Made by a program: the position numbers and the translations under genes. Source: Diphasiastrum complanatum (taxonomy: Eukaryota > Streptophyta > Lycopodiopsida > Lycopodiales > Lycopodiaceae). Taken from it: a DNA stretch of 58,000 nt. Positions 32,955 to 43,984 of the stretch are shown piece after piece. Numbering within the stretch: the stretch's first letter is position 1; the number at the start of each line of letters is the position of its first letter. The DNA lies in the NCBI GenBank assembly GCA_029204225.1, contig CM055106.1:44961313-45019312 (forward strand), given 5' to 3'. A model generated the notes under the pieces. It had not been told where the DNA came from, searched no databases, and saw only the letters and a program-made list of their open reading frames with translations.

Positions 32955-34666
32955 GTAGGACTAGCATATAAAGTATATCTTCCCTCTACTGACAAGAATG
33001 TTGTAAGTAGAGATGTGATCTTTCATGAAGATCAGAAGTTTAACTTGGATGAAGCAAAGATCAAGTTTAATCTTGGATGAAGCAAAGTTAATCTTGATGT
33101 TGCTCAAGAAGTGGTGAGGCCGAGGCTTGAGGAGGAGCAACTTCAAGCACCTACACCAAGAAGATCTACAAGAGAAAGATCTGAGCCAAGAAGACTCACA
33201 TATGATGAGGAAGGAAGGCAAGTGGAAGGTGAAACTTCCTATCATGCTTTCTTCATATCAGATGAAGAGCCTAAAGATGTCCAAGAAGCACTTCAATCCA
33301 AGAAGTGGGTTGAAGCAATGACCCTAGAGTTTGAAGCCTTGATGTCAAACAACACATGGGAGCTTGTGGAGCCACCAAACAACATGCATGTCATTAGATG
33401 TAAGTGGGTTTTCAGGATCAAGTAGAATCATGATGGATCCATAAACAAATATGAAGCAAGACTTTGTGCCAAAGGCTACTCTCAAATCAAAGGTCTTGAC
33501 TATGAAAACACTTTTGCACCAGCTGCAAAAATGGTAACAATCAGAATTCTCATTTCTCTTGCATGTTATCATAATTGGAGGATGTTTCAGCTTGATGTTT
33601 CTAATGCCTTTCTCAATGGTTACCTTGAGGAGGAGATTAACATGGAGCAACCACCTGGATTTGTGAAAGAAGGTGAAGAATCAAAAGTTTGTCTTTTGCT
33701 CAAAAGTCTCTATGGACTAAAATAAGCACCAAGGTCTTGGTATGCAAGGCTCAACTCCTTTCTCATATCACTAGAATTTTGTCCTAGTGAATATGACCCT
33801 TCTTTGTATATTAAGTTTGTAAATAACTTTGTAGTTATTCTTCTCATCTATGTAGATGATATCATTCTTTGTGAAAATAATGAGAAGCCAGTTAAAGAAA
33901 CTAAGCATGCACTTGGTAGTGAATTTAAGATGAAAGACTTAGGTATTCTTCACTATATTTTAGGCCTTGAAATTGACTTTTGGAAATGTCATGCTTTCAT
34001 AAGTCAAAGTAGATATGCACTTTCCATGCTCAAGAAATTCCAAATGGAAAACTGTAAAGGCATAGATACACCAATGGAGCACATTGTGAAAGTTCCTATA
34101 AAAGATGATGAAAGATCCTTCCAAGACATCACTCTTTATAGGAGTCTTATTGGCTCACTTATATGGTTAACTGTGACAAGGCCTGATCTAAGCTTTAGTG
34201 TGCATAAGCTAAGCCAACACATGCAGGATCCAAAGATATATCATTGGAAGACAGGTTGGATAGAAAATCCACAAATGTTTACACAATTTTTCTTGGAGGG
34301 GATCTAGTTTCTTGGCTATCAAAGAAGCAAGCAACTATATACTTATCATCCTATGAAGCTGAATACAGATCTCTTACAACCACAACAAAAGAGGTTTTAT
34401 GGACCAAAAGGCTACTTTTGGAGCTAAAGTGTTATGGAGATGAAGACCTTCCAATTATCAAGAATGATAACATCTCAGCTCAGGCTCTTGCAAATAATCC
34501 AGTGTTCCATGCAAGGAGCAAACACATCAAGGTAGCTCATCATTTTGTAAGAGAAAAAGTTATTGGGAGAGAGATCTTATTGGAGCATGTTGGATCTTCA
34601 AATTGTGTTGCAGATCTTCTCACCAAACCATTGCTCAAGGATGTTTTTTATCAAGATGAGGTCTAA
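32955..34666 (+). pseudogene. pol: Copia-5 pol: integrase end, reverse transcriptase, RNase H
   Basis: The start reads AYKVYLPSTDKNVVSRDVIF, the end of integrase. The segment RRSTRERSEPRRLTYDEEGR links to reverse transcriptase, with RCKWVFRIK, FQLDVSNAFLNGYLEEEINM and LLIYVDDIILCE (about 33850). RNase H shows SWLSKKQATIYLSSYEAEYR (about 34310) and SKHIKVAHHFVREKV. In-frame stops are TAG at about 33423 and TAA at about 33721, both at positions where relatives have Gln. A deletion near 34245 joins the RT tail to RNase H in another frame. Confidence 0.88.
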
Positions 34667-34721
34667 CCTTGGCCTAATTTCAAAGTCTATGTTGGATAGG
34701 AACATATATTTTAAGGAGGCG

Positions 34722-35447
34722 TGTGAAGATTAGTAAAATTATATCTTCCTATCTCGAGTTTTCAGGCCATGCCTATCTTATTTCCATTGTATATTTTATT
34801 GTACATAAAGGTATGTGAATTGAGCACATAACCTTCTAGAATAGGTCAATTTTGAGTTAGGTAGATTCAATCTTGATGTCATGCAAAAGTTTAGATTACA
34901 TGCAAAGTCATTCAGTGTGCATGCAAGCAACATGCAATCAGTGCATGCAACATGCAAAGTAGTTTTCATGATCTACGCATGTCTAGGCAATTTTGAGAGG
35001 TGATATGTAGTACATGCAATATCCATGCATGCAGTTTTACATGTGGATCCCTATTAGTTGAGTTAACTAAGTAAAGTGGACTTTCCATGCGACTCCACTG
35101 AAAAAATTTGAGCCTCTTTGATGTAGGAAAACTTTGGCATGTTTTGCTATATGATGAATATTGAGATTTTGGTGTTTTGGGCTCATTCTCTCTCTACCCG
35201 AGTATTATGAGTAGATTTTTTCTCTACCCGAGAGCAGGCTGTTTTTTCCATAGTGAGCACTTAGAATTATTTCTGATATCCATTTCTCATAGTAAGAAGT
35301 TAGTTTTTTCAGTCTAATGTATGCCATTGTGCTCTTGCCTTAGATTTTTCAAGTAATCTATTCATTGATCAATCTTTTGCAATCACAACACCTCATTAAG
35401 ATCCTATAAGGTGTGTGGTGAAGTTCACATGTGCCAAAAACTTCACA
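34722..35447 (+). repeat. 3' LTR of Copia-5 (ends inferred)
   Basis: TTTTAAGGAGGCG acts as polypurine tract just before TGTGAAGATTAG at 34722. The proposed end AAAACTTCACA at 35447 is the inverted match of the start (TGTGAAG/CTTCACA). No second copy is present to confirm the right border. Confidence 0.55.
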
Positions 35448-36409
35448 AAGATAGTGAGAGTGCAATTTGTAATCACCTTTGTGGTGATGGAAATTCCAGA
35501 GTCTCCTTTCGCTTATGGAGTGTGGAGGCCTATAATTCCACATAATCCTGTTATTTGTCATATAATGTTAAAATTTTGAATTTTTGTACATGTATGTGAT
35601 AGAGCCTAAATACATGTAAAGGCCTATCGCAAATTAGAATTTCAATTAAGATGCATCGTTCTAGAGCGACATGTAGCTATTCCCAATCAATACCCTAACG
35701 GTTGGTGAGCGATACTTCAGCCTAGTGTATGCCTCTATAAGAGTGACACCACAATGTAATTGTATACACACAAAGATTTTTGTCTATCAATACAGAGAAG
35801 AGAGCCAGTTTCTAAAGCTTGTGGATTCCTTTTCTCTGACTGTTGCAGCTTCACTTCTTATCAATTGACTGAACACATTTTGAGATTTGTTGTATGTGGT
35901 AGCCTAGTCGTTATAGATTTCCACAAAATCTGTAAAATATGTAGTATAAAAGGTTTTATCGTTTTCCAACAGAGATAGAAATCATCTCTTTCGGATGATA
36001 AGTGTACAAAGAGTAATGGAGAGATGTTGAATGTAATATTTAGTACAGAATACTACAATGACATAGTTGGTTATCCAAAGATATTGAATTGGATTGGCAT
36101 CCAGTAACACCAATTATGAAATGATTTGGTCAAGGTCTGAGAATGTAAGAGATACTTTATCTTCCAGACAACAGAATAACTAAAAAGTAACTTATCTGAC
36201 AGAGATTAGCAAACAGATTCTACAAAACAGAATCTGAGGGCATTGATTCATTTTGATGAGTGCAAGAAAATTAGTTCTTATCACTGAGAAGCAATCAAAG
36301 CAGAATACCAATTATGTTCTTTATCAGAGCACATAAACTCATTCAGAAATAAAAGAAGTCCTGGTTATGCGAATGCTTGTCAGCTTTGGCTAATTCTCTG
36401 CACAAATAG
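35448..36409. other. Unassigned stretch with LTR-like features
   Basis: No gene was found. Plus-strand TGTGATAGAGCC at about 35597, a CCTCTATAAG element near 35732 and the downstream sequence have the look of an LTR, but there is no second copy or PBS. It could equally contain the lost 3' end of Gypsy-2 on the minus strand. Confidence 0.3.
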
Positions 36410-38224
36410 TTAGAATTGTCTCTTCAGAGATGTCGCCTGTAAATCCATGTTAGAAAATTGGAATTCAGTACAAGATGGAAAGAGTGTCACAGACAGACAA
36501 GTATCGGAACAATTACAGAGATATTGAAGCTGAAAAGAATTTATGATGTTCTCCTGGATGTTCTTCCAATCAAATGGATCGATCTTGTACCTGCCATGGG
36601 AAACACAAGCTACCAATGTGAATTCAGCAATGATCCTCCACAATGTTGCTTCTTCGACCTACTTCTTGTAAATGGTATTGCCCTACTTCAGCATATCTGT
36701 AGAACTCTGTATCTCGTGGATAGATTCCTCCAGTTGCTTCTGCTTGGCTTCGGCCATTTCCTTATCAAAAGTAATAGCCCTAAGCTACTCTCCCAATGTT
36801 TCGTGTGACTTTTTGCTACGAGCTTCTTGTATGTTGCTCCTACTGTAGCATTGCTTGTAAGGTCTACACTTGTTGTTTAAGTAGTAAATTTTCTTTTTCA
36901 AAGGCATCTGACTGGTCTTGAACCATGTCCAATGCCTCAAGAGTAGCATCAAATTTGCCCTTTGCCTCTTCTAGAGCTTGATTCTTCTCTGACGGCTCAA
37001 TGTGAGCTTCATCAAGCTCCTTGCTCTTTTTCAACAGCTCGACATTGGCTTCTTGCAGCTCCTAGTCTGTCTTCATTAGATCAGCTCTAGTTATTTCTAA
37101 TTTCTTCAACAGCTCGACATTGGCTTCTTCCAGCTCATAGTTTGTCTTCATTATGTCAGCTCTGGTTATTTCCAACTTGCTGCCAAGCTTTCTTGAAACT
37201 TTCTCCAAGTTGACAAGTTGCTGGATTGAATCCTAGGTATTTGTCAACAACATACCGAAGGTCTTTTGCTAAGTTTCTTTATCAATAATGACAGGCTCGA
37301 CATTGTTCTCAATTGTCTACTCTTGCTGGACATTCTCTTCTGGTTGAATGTTGGCTCTACTTCGGTCTGTTGGATATCTTGCTACTGCTTAGCTTCTTCT
37401 TGTTCAACATCATGAAATCCACTTTCCATATCTTGGACATCATTGTGGTTGGAGTCTTGCTTGTACTGAGATGAAGGCGATGATACCTTCACTGAGCTTG
37501 CATTCTTCCGAGTTGAGGATGATGCTGATACTTCAGTGGATGTTGCCCTTAAATTTTGCATCAGTGAATCACCTTCCTTGATTGATGGAGTTACTTCCTG
37601 GTGCACTGGAGCTATCATGATGTCTTTCTACATAGTCAGAATTTCAACATGCATGCACAGGATTCCAAACTGCAATCCTAGCCTTGAAAATTGCTTATCT
37701 TTGATTAATCTACGAATTTGCTTAAAAGCAATTGTGCCGAATTTAATCAGCTCTCCATCAAGAGCTCTGAGCAAGTATTCCATGTTTGTAGTGGATATGG
37801 TATACTCATGCTCAGGTAAGAATATGGATGAAAGCGAAAAACAGATGAAGGTTTTGATATTTGGGTCTATAATGTACGATAATTTATAACCCCTTTTCTC
37901 AAGGTAAGCTCCTGGCTATATGGTGGCGCTTCTAGTGATGTAATCAGGCTTAGTAGTAGGAATGGTTCCTTCTACCGGTAAGCCTAATCCTTGACAGTAG
38001 AAATCTTCTGTAATAATAATTTGTTGATTACGGACAACACTACAAGTGTGTCCATCCTCAGTCTCGTCTAAATTATGAATTAGTTCATGGCACAATTCTG
38101 ATAGAACAATCGAAGGATCAAATTGAATCAATCTTTCAATTCTAGCTCTAACGGCTAAAGGTTGTAAAACCAGTAATACTGGTTTTGGATGGGTTTTGAA
38201 AACTATGGTATCACTAGCAGCCAT
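36410..38224 (-). pseudogene. Gypsy-2 third ORF (ORF3-A): globular domain plus coiled coil
   Basis: The ORF lies after integrase, the env-like position. From the ATG at 38224 about 210 residues form a globular domain containing IIITEDFYCQGLGLPVEGTI and, further on, RGYKLSYIIDPNIKTF. A Ser-rich polar linker (about 37550-37380) follows. A coiled coil with a repeated LEITRAD-x-MKT and ANVELLKK unit occupies 37230-36840, then a C-terminal patch with DPFDWKNIQENI. ORF3-B at 54671 has the same parts in the same order. About a dozen stops interrupt it, all TAG (complement CTA at 37916, 37628, 37382, 37317, 37269, 37233, 37062, 36864, 36840, 36785, 36683, 36659), with frameshifts near 37350 and 36840. 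Function unknown. The LGLP motif recalls plant mobile domain (PMD) proteins, but that is a guess. Confidence 0.7.
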
Positions 38225-39050
38225 TGTAAAGGTTTGGAATACAAGGAACTAGGGATGATAGCAGAGCGTTGGATCGTAAGAGCAACAACATAACGATCAC
38301 AAAAAAAAAAGGTGAGAGAGAAGTCGAAAAAGCAGAAGTGTTTAAGGTGTTTATGATCTATCGACAGATTTGACAATCATTAATTAGGAGTATCCTTCGT
38401 ATGTTAAAGGTTTAAAAAATAATAATAAATAAATAAATAAAACTAAATACAGCAAATGTTTTGCACAGTTCGCAAAAGTTGAACTTGAAAACTTGAGTTT
38501 CAGATTGTGAAACAAAAAATTAGACAGAGTCTAGTGGAAACAATCGTGTGTGTTGATTTCACCCACCTGTCAGTTTTTTGCATTTTTTGTGTGACACATC
38601 GGGTGTCATATTTTTTGCAAGGGTACAATAGCAAAATAAGTGCGTGGAAATATCAGCACAAGTGTCGGCATTTTTGGAAAAATATAATGGTCAAAATGCG
38701 AGAATAGCAGTTCCAGACAATTGTCCGTTTTTCACAAAATCTTACAAGCGAAAATAACAAGGAAAACCAATTTCTAGAGGGTATTACATTTTTCGCATAC
38801 TGGCAAACTGCGAAAAGTTTGAATATAAAAGTTGCATATGGAAAGATTGTCGCATTTTTTGGAAGAAATAAAATGCTCTTTGAAATAAAAATAGTAAAGA
38901 TGGATGTCGGCATTTTTGTAGTTCTAAAAACGTGGAACTGGCATTTGGAACATATGGAACATTTAACACAAATAGTGTCGCACTTTTCGCAACGCTCAAC
39001 TCATTCTTTTTGCTTGGGAATCAGTCATAGTATCACTTCACCCTTGATCC
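38225..39050 (-). repeat. Linker between integrase and ORF3-A with degenerate repeats
   Basis: This AT-rich spacer repeats variants of TGTCGCATTTTT or TGTCGGCATTTTTG on the plus strand (for example near 38662, 38849, 38905 and 38977), together with GCGAAAAG boxes. No ORF is convincing. Gypsy-4 has a different repeat family in the same location. Confidence 0.6.
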
Positions 39051-39059
39051 ATTTACTCT

Positions 39060-40285
39060 AGTATCATCTCTCGAGATCAGCTAGCTTTAACGATCCATTA
39101 TTAAAAACTTCTATGACCTTATAAGGTCTCATCCATCTAGTGTGTAGTTTTCCTGGAAACAACATGTGTTTGTTATCATCAGAAGCACATAGTCTCCTCG
39201 TTTAATTTTGATTTTTTTAATGGATTGATCAAATTTATTTATTTTTTGTTTTGCACCCGTTCAATTTCAATCAAATGATCCTCCTCCAATTGTGTTAAAG
39301 CTATCATCCGCTCTTGGAGGTTGTCATTCTCATCCATACATTCCTCGTTAATAGTGTGGAATGTTGGAACTTCAAACTCGATGGGTAGTATGGGATGCAT
39401 TCCATATACGAGATAATATGGAGTCTGCCTAGTTGTAATCTTTTTGGCAATACGGTATGCCCATAAGACTGATGGAAGTTTTTGGTCCCAATCAGAAGAA
39501 CGTGTTTCTGTTATCTTGTTCAAAATCTTACACAAAATTTCATTGGCTCTCTCTATAAGTCCTTTGGCTTTTTTTTGCCTGTGGGTGATGGAAAATTTTG
39601 ATAACAATGCTTCAATGGTTTGGTTGAGGAAATGGGTTTCCCTATCACTAACTAATTCTAAGGGACAACCATAGTGAGTGATGATGTTTTGGAGCAAGAA
39701 CTTTGCCACTGTTTTGGCATCATTTTTGGCGGTAGCTTTGGCTTCTACCAGTTTGGTAGCATAGTCCGTTGCAACAAGTATGTAACATCTCCGGGTTCTA
39801 CGGGTGTTGGTTTAATTGGTCCTTCAAAATCTATCCCCCATTTCTCAAAAGGTGCTAAGGGAATAATGGGTGTAAGTAACCAGTGAGTCGCGAAGCTAGG
39901 TTTCCCCATCCTCTGACATGCGTCCCATTTTTGGATGAACAATTTAACATCTCTATAAATGGTAGGCCACCAATACTTGACGTTCAAAAACAATTTGCCG
40001 TATTTTTAAGAGCATAATGTCCTCCCAATTCTTTTTCATGTAACACACGAATTACAGTTGTGACTTCAGTGGGTTCTAGACAACGATGAAGATTATCGTC
40101 TGCTCCTAACTTGTATAAAACTTTGTCTATAATCGTATATGGTCCTACTTTTGCAAGAAAAACTATCTTATGTTGTATATTAAAATGATCAGGATATCTC
40201 TGATCTTGTAGAAAATTTATAATATCTATATATAGGGATGATTTTTCCTAGATGCGCATTATATGCTCATCCGTAAATTCATTTG
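39060..40285 (-). pseudogene. pol: Gypsy-2 integrase
   Basis: The minus strand gives LYKLGADDNLHRCLEP, an H2C2 zinc region ending CQRMGKP (about 39915), PLAPFEKWGIDFEGP with the first Asp, TRHTK-type residues, ITHYGCPLELVSDRETHF with the second Asp and the ERANEILCKILNKITE segment with the Glu. LWAYR and YGMHPILPIEFEV follow, and a GPY/F-like WMRPYKVIEVFNNGS is at about 39150. Several frameshifts separate the blocks. The sequence is close to Gypsy-4 integrase and unlike the chromovirus Gypsy-1. Confidence 0.85.
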
Positions 40286-40289
40286 AAAG

Positions 40290-40567
40290 TGGTATTTTCT
40301 CATGGAGTTGCAGTTATTTTCAAGGAGGAGGAGCTTTTGGATCAACCATATGTTTCAAGGATGGAACACATCAATCAAGTATTGCAAAGCTCTCAAGTTC
40401 ATTAAAGAAGTCAACATGGATATGGTCATTTCGGATCATTCAACTATGCACAAACATTTTTCATTCGAGTTCGTTTCTTTTCAAGTTTCGAGTTCGCTTC
40501 TTTTCAAGTTCGTTTCTATTCATGTTTGAATTATCTTTCACACCTCTTTCCAACATAGTATCAGAGT
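40290..40567 (+). other. LTR-like end with a degenerate primer-binding site
   Basis: TAGTATCAGAGT at 40556-40567 is two changes away from the initiator-Met PBS and follows TTTCACACCTC. The preceding 260 bp carry CGAGTTCGTTTCTTTTCAAG repeated twice. It may be the 3' part of a 5' LTR joined by deletion to the Gypsy-3 tail. Confidence 0.35.
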
Positions 40568-40787
40568 GGGTTATGAACCAAACATGCTAGATCAGTTGGA
40601 CCTGTTGGATGAATCATCGGGTGTATCTCGTCTTGAACCCGAAAAGATCTTGGATACAAGAACTAAACAATTGAGAAATCGTATTGTTACCGAGCATTTG
40701 GTCCGATGGAGGGGATGTACAGATGATGACTTTTCCTGGGAACAGGAAGGAAGCTTAAGGAGGAACTTTCCAAATTTTAAGTTCTAA
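40566..40787 (+). pseudogene. Gypsy-3 chromodomain fragment
   Basis: The 73-codon frame is the C-terminal tail of a chromovirus integrase: LEPEKILDTRTKQLRNRIVT, then LVRWRGCTDDDFSWEQE and RRNFPNFKF at the end. It parallels the Gypsy-1 tail at 26577-26729 residue by residue, though clearly diverged. It is followed by a polypurine tract and LTR as in Gypsy-1. The rest of the element is missing upstream. Confidence 0.85.
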
Positions 40788-40802
40788 GGACAGAACTTGA
40801 AT

Positions 40803-40815
40803 AAGGGGGAAAGAA
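40803..40815 (+). promoter_or_regulatory. Polypurine tract of Gypsy-3
   Basis: AAGGGGGAAAGAA lies just after the chromodomain stop and just before a TGTCATGCCC LTR start, mirroring Gypsy-1. Confidence 0.8.
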
Positions 40816-41312
40816 TGTCATGCCCATGACTGGTCTCGGGTAGCACGTCCACGCTAAGGACCGGTAGACCAACAACCCGTAAGTTAATTGTGACTATAAG
40901 GGAATTGGGGCCCTTATGTGTACATGGTCATAATTAATGGTTGTAGGCCTAAACACATGGTGGTGGAGTTGGTATGGGTCTATCAGTGAGTCATTGGGGA
41001 ACTGGATGACGTGTCCCAGATAGGCTGCAGAGTTGTCTAGTGAGGTGTCACAGTGCACTACTAGTGGTGCATGGGCCTTGGAGGGTATAAGTATACCTAC
41101 TGGGCTCTCACTAGTGTATGCTTGATTTTGTGAATGGTAGCTACATGTTGCTGGTGTGACTCCTCTTTCCATGACTCTGATTGATCCATAGCTTGGGGGT
41201 TAGATCCGTTCGATCTAGGTTTGGTTGGGTTGGTTTAACCTCCACCAGTTCCCATGTGTTGTTGCTTTGTAGGGTATGTTTAGACTAGAATCCTGTTGTG
41301 AGGACTTTATAC
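40816..41312 (+). repeat. 3' LTR of Gypsy-3 (right end approximate)
   Basis: The LTR starts TGTCATGCCCATGACTGG. Near the right end GAATCCTGTTGTGAGGACTT resembles the end of the Gypsy-1 LTR. The exact border is uncertain because no second copy exists. Confidence 0.6.
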
Positions 41313-41315
41313 CAT

Positions 41316-42601
<1,286 letters not shown>

Positions 42602-42769
42602 GAAGACATTTTATTGCTCAAATGCCAAAAAGATTTTTGGCACAACAATTGCACGAGGATCTTAATACATGAAATCTTTTCCAGATTTTTCTTGTATATG
42701 GCATTGTAGATTATGTGATACTGAGCTTTTATATGTTATCTTTTGAAATATATTTCAAATCAACATTTG

Positions 42770-43106
42770 ATTTTGAAGTACGAAGAAAAGGCCATATATT
42801 CATTAAGTGCAGAAATATCTTAACATTTGACCTAACGAATATCCACGACACAAAAATATTTTTTTCTTAGAAATGAATAACTCTCGAAACGAAGACTATC
42901 TGTTCACGATGACGTTTCACATTTGAGGAGGAGGATATGTGATACCACATATTTGTTGAATAATAAATATTTTCTCAAACATGGCAATTTATACTTGAAA
43001 ATGAGACCTTCGTAGGGTGAATTACCATTTGGCTCACGTTGAGCTTGTGGTAATTGGATGGTCACATCCTCGATCGTATAGTCTTTAAAATATGTAGGCA
43101 CATCAT
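42770..43106 (+). mobile_element. 3' end of a Gypsy-4-family element (UTR, polypurine tract, LTR start)
   Basis: The plus strand here matches the minus strand of Gypsy-4 just inside its 3' LTR: CGTTTCACATTTGAGGA, then a purine run and TGTGATACCAC (42938) compared with TGTGATGCCAC. Similarity continues into the LTR (GAAAATGA) and upstream. The LTR breaks off at the start of Copia-6. Confidence 0.65.
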
Positions 43107-43929
43107 GTGTTGGAGATCCAAGGAGGGCCTTGCCTTTCAACTGCTGGACAAATATATATTATGAGGAGGCCTATATCATTTCTTTGTCAAAGTCACATAG
43201 ACTACCTTATACTAGATCTACAAAGCCTTTTCAAATTGTACATTCGAATATTCATGGAATTACTAAAATTAGCAATAGTAGAGCTAAGATGTATGTAACT
43301 TTCATTGATGCTTTTTAGTAGATTTTGTTGGATCTATCTACTAAAGAACAAAGATTAAGTGTATGATGTCTTTGTGAAGTTCAAGAATGCAAAGGAGAAC
43401 CAATTTTCCACAAGGATCAAGTGCTTGAGGAGTGACAATGGTGGTGAGCATATCTCAACCAAGTTCAAGACCTTTTGTGATGAGCATGGGATCAAGAGGG
43501 AGTACACAACTCCAAGGACACCACAACAAAATGGAGTGGCCAAGAGGAAGAATAGGACTTTATGTGAAAGTACCAAATCCATGAGGTTAGGTGCTAATCT
43601 TCCAAAAGCATTTTTGGATCAAGCTTTGTTGTGTGCTAACTTTCTATGCAATAGGTGGTTGAGTGCTATATTGGATGGAAGGAAACCTTTTGAGACACTA
43701 TTTAAGAACTTTTGCATGCACTTGCTATGTCAATATAACTCTTGATGATAGGACCAAGGAGGATCCATCTTCAAGGAAAGGTCTATTTGTGATTCTACTT
43801 TAATTCTAACTACAAGGAACTTTTGGATGCACTTGCTATGTCAATATAACTCTTGATGATAGGACCAAGGAGGATTCATCTTCAAGGAAAGGTCTATTTG
43901 TGATTCTACTTTAATTCTAACTACAAGGA
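43107..43929 (+). pseudogene. Copia-6 integrase fragment
   Basis: The sequence reads SLSKSHRLPYTRSTKPFQIV with HSNIHG, the integrase start, then FVKFKNAKENQFSTRIKCLR, SDNGGEHIS and RTPQQNGVAKRKNRTLCEST, the integrase core. Two stops follow FIDAF near 43315. It ends in a duplicated segment encoding CTCYVNITLDDRTKED twice. Close relationship to Copia-4 integrase is visible. Gag, protease, RT and LTRs are absent. Confidence 0.85.
43708..43929 (+). repeat. 111-bp tandem duplication within Copia-6
   Basis: Two adjacent 111-bp copies (43708-43818, 43819-43929) differ at only a few bases. The duplication lies in integrase sequence and must have happened after insertion, because it destroys the frame. 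Confidence 0.9.
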
Positions 43930-43984
43930 ACATGATCCGCAACATTGATAACAAGCATCGGAGCAACCACCACGTGTAGCTAGA

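Larger units (their letters stand above)
32955..35447 (+). mobile_element. Copia-5: 5'-truncated Copia element with 3' LTR
   Basis: The remnant starts inside the integrase C-terminus, continues through reverse transcriptase and RNase H to a polypurine tract and one LTR. Everything upstream (5' LTR, gag, protease, integrase core) is missing. Confidence 0.85.
36410..40285 (-). mobile_element. Gypsy-2: non-chromovirus Ty3/Gypsy remnant with a third ORF
   Basis: On the minus strand integrase (40285-39060) is followed by a linker of about 0.8 kb and then a third ORF (38224-36410). Gypsy-4 has the same order with homologous proteins. Reverse transcriptase and both LTRs are missing; the left end merges into unassigned sequence and the right end meets Gypsy-3. 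Confidence 0.8.

Noticed and set aside
36410-38224. Reassignment of TAG to Gln in this genome
   Set aside because: Copia-4 and many frames use ordinary stops, other remnants carry TGA and TAA, and methylated CAG decay explains the pattern without a new code.
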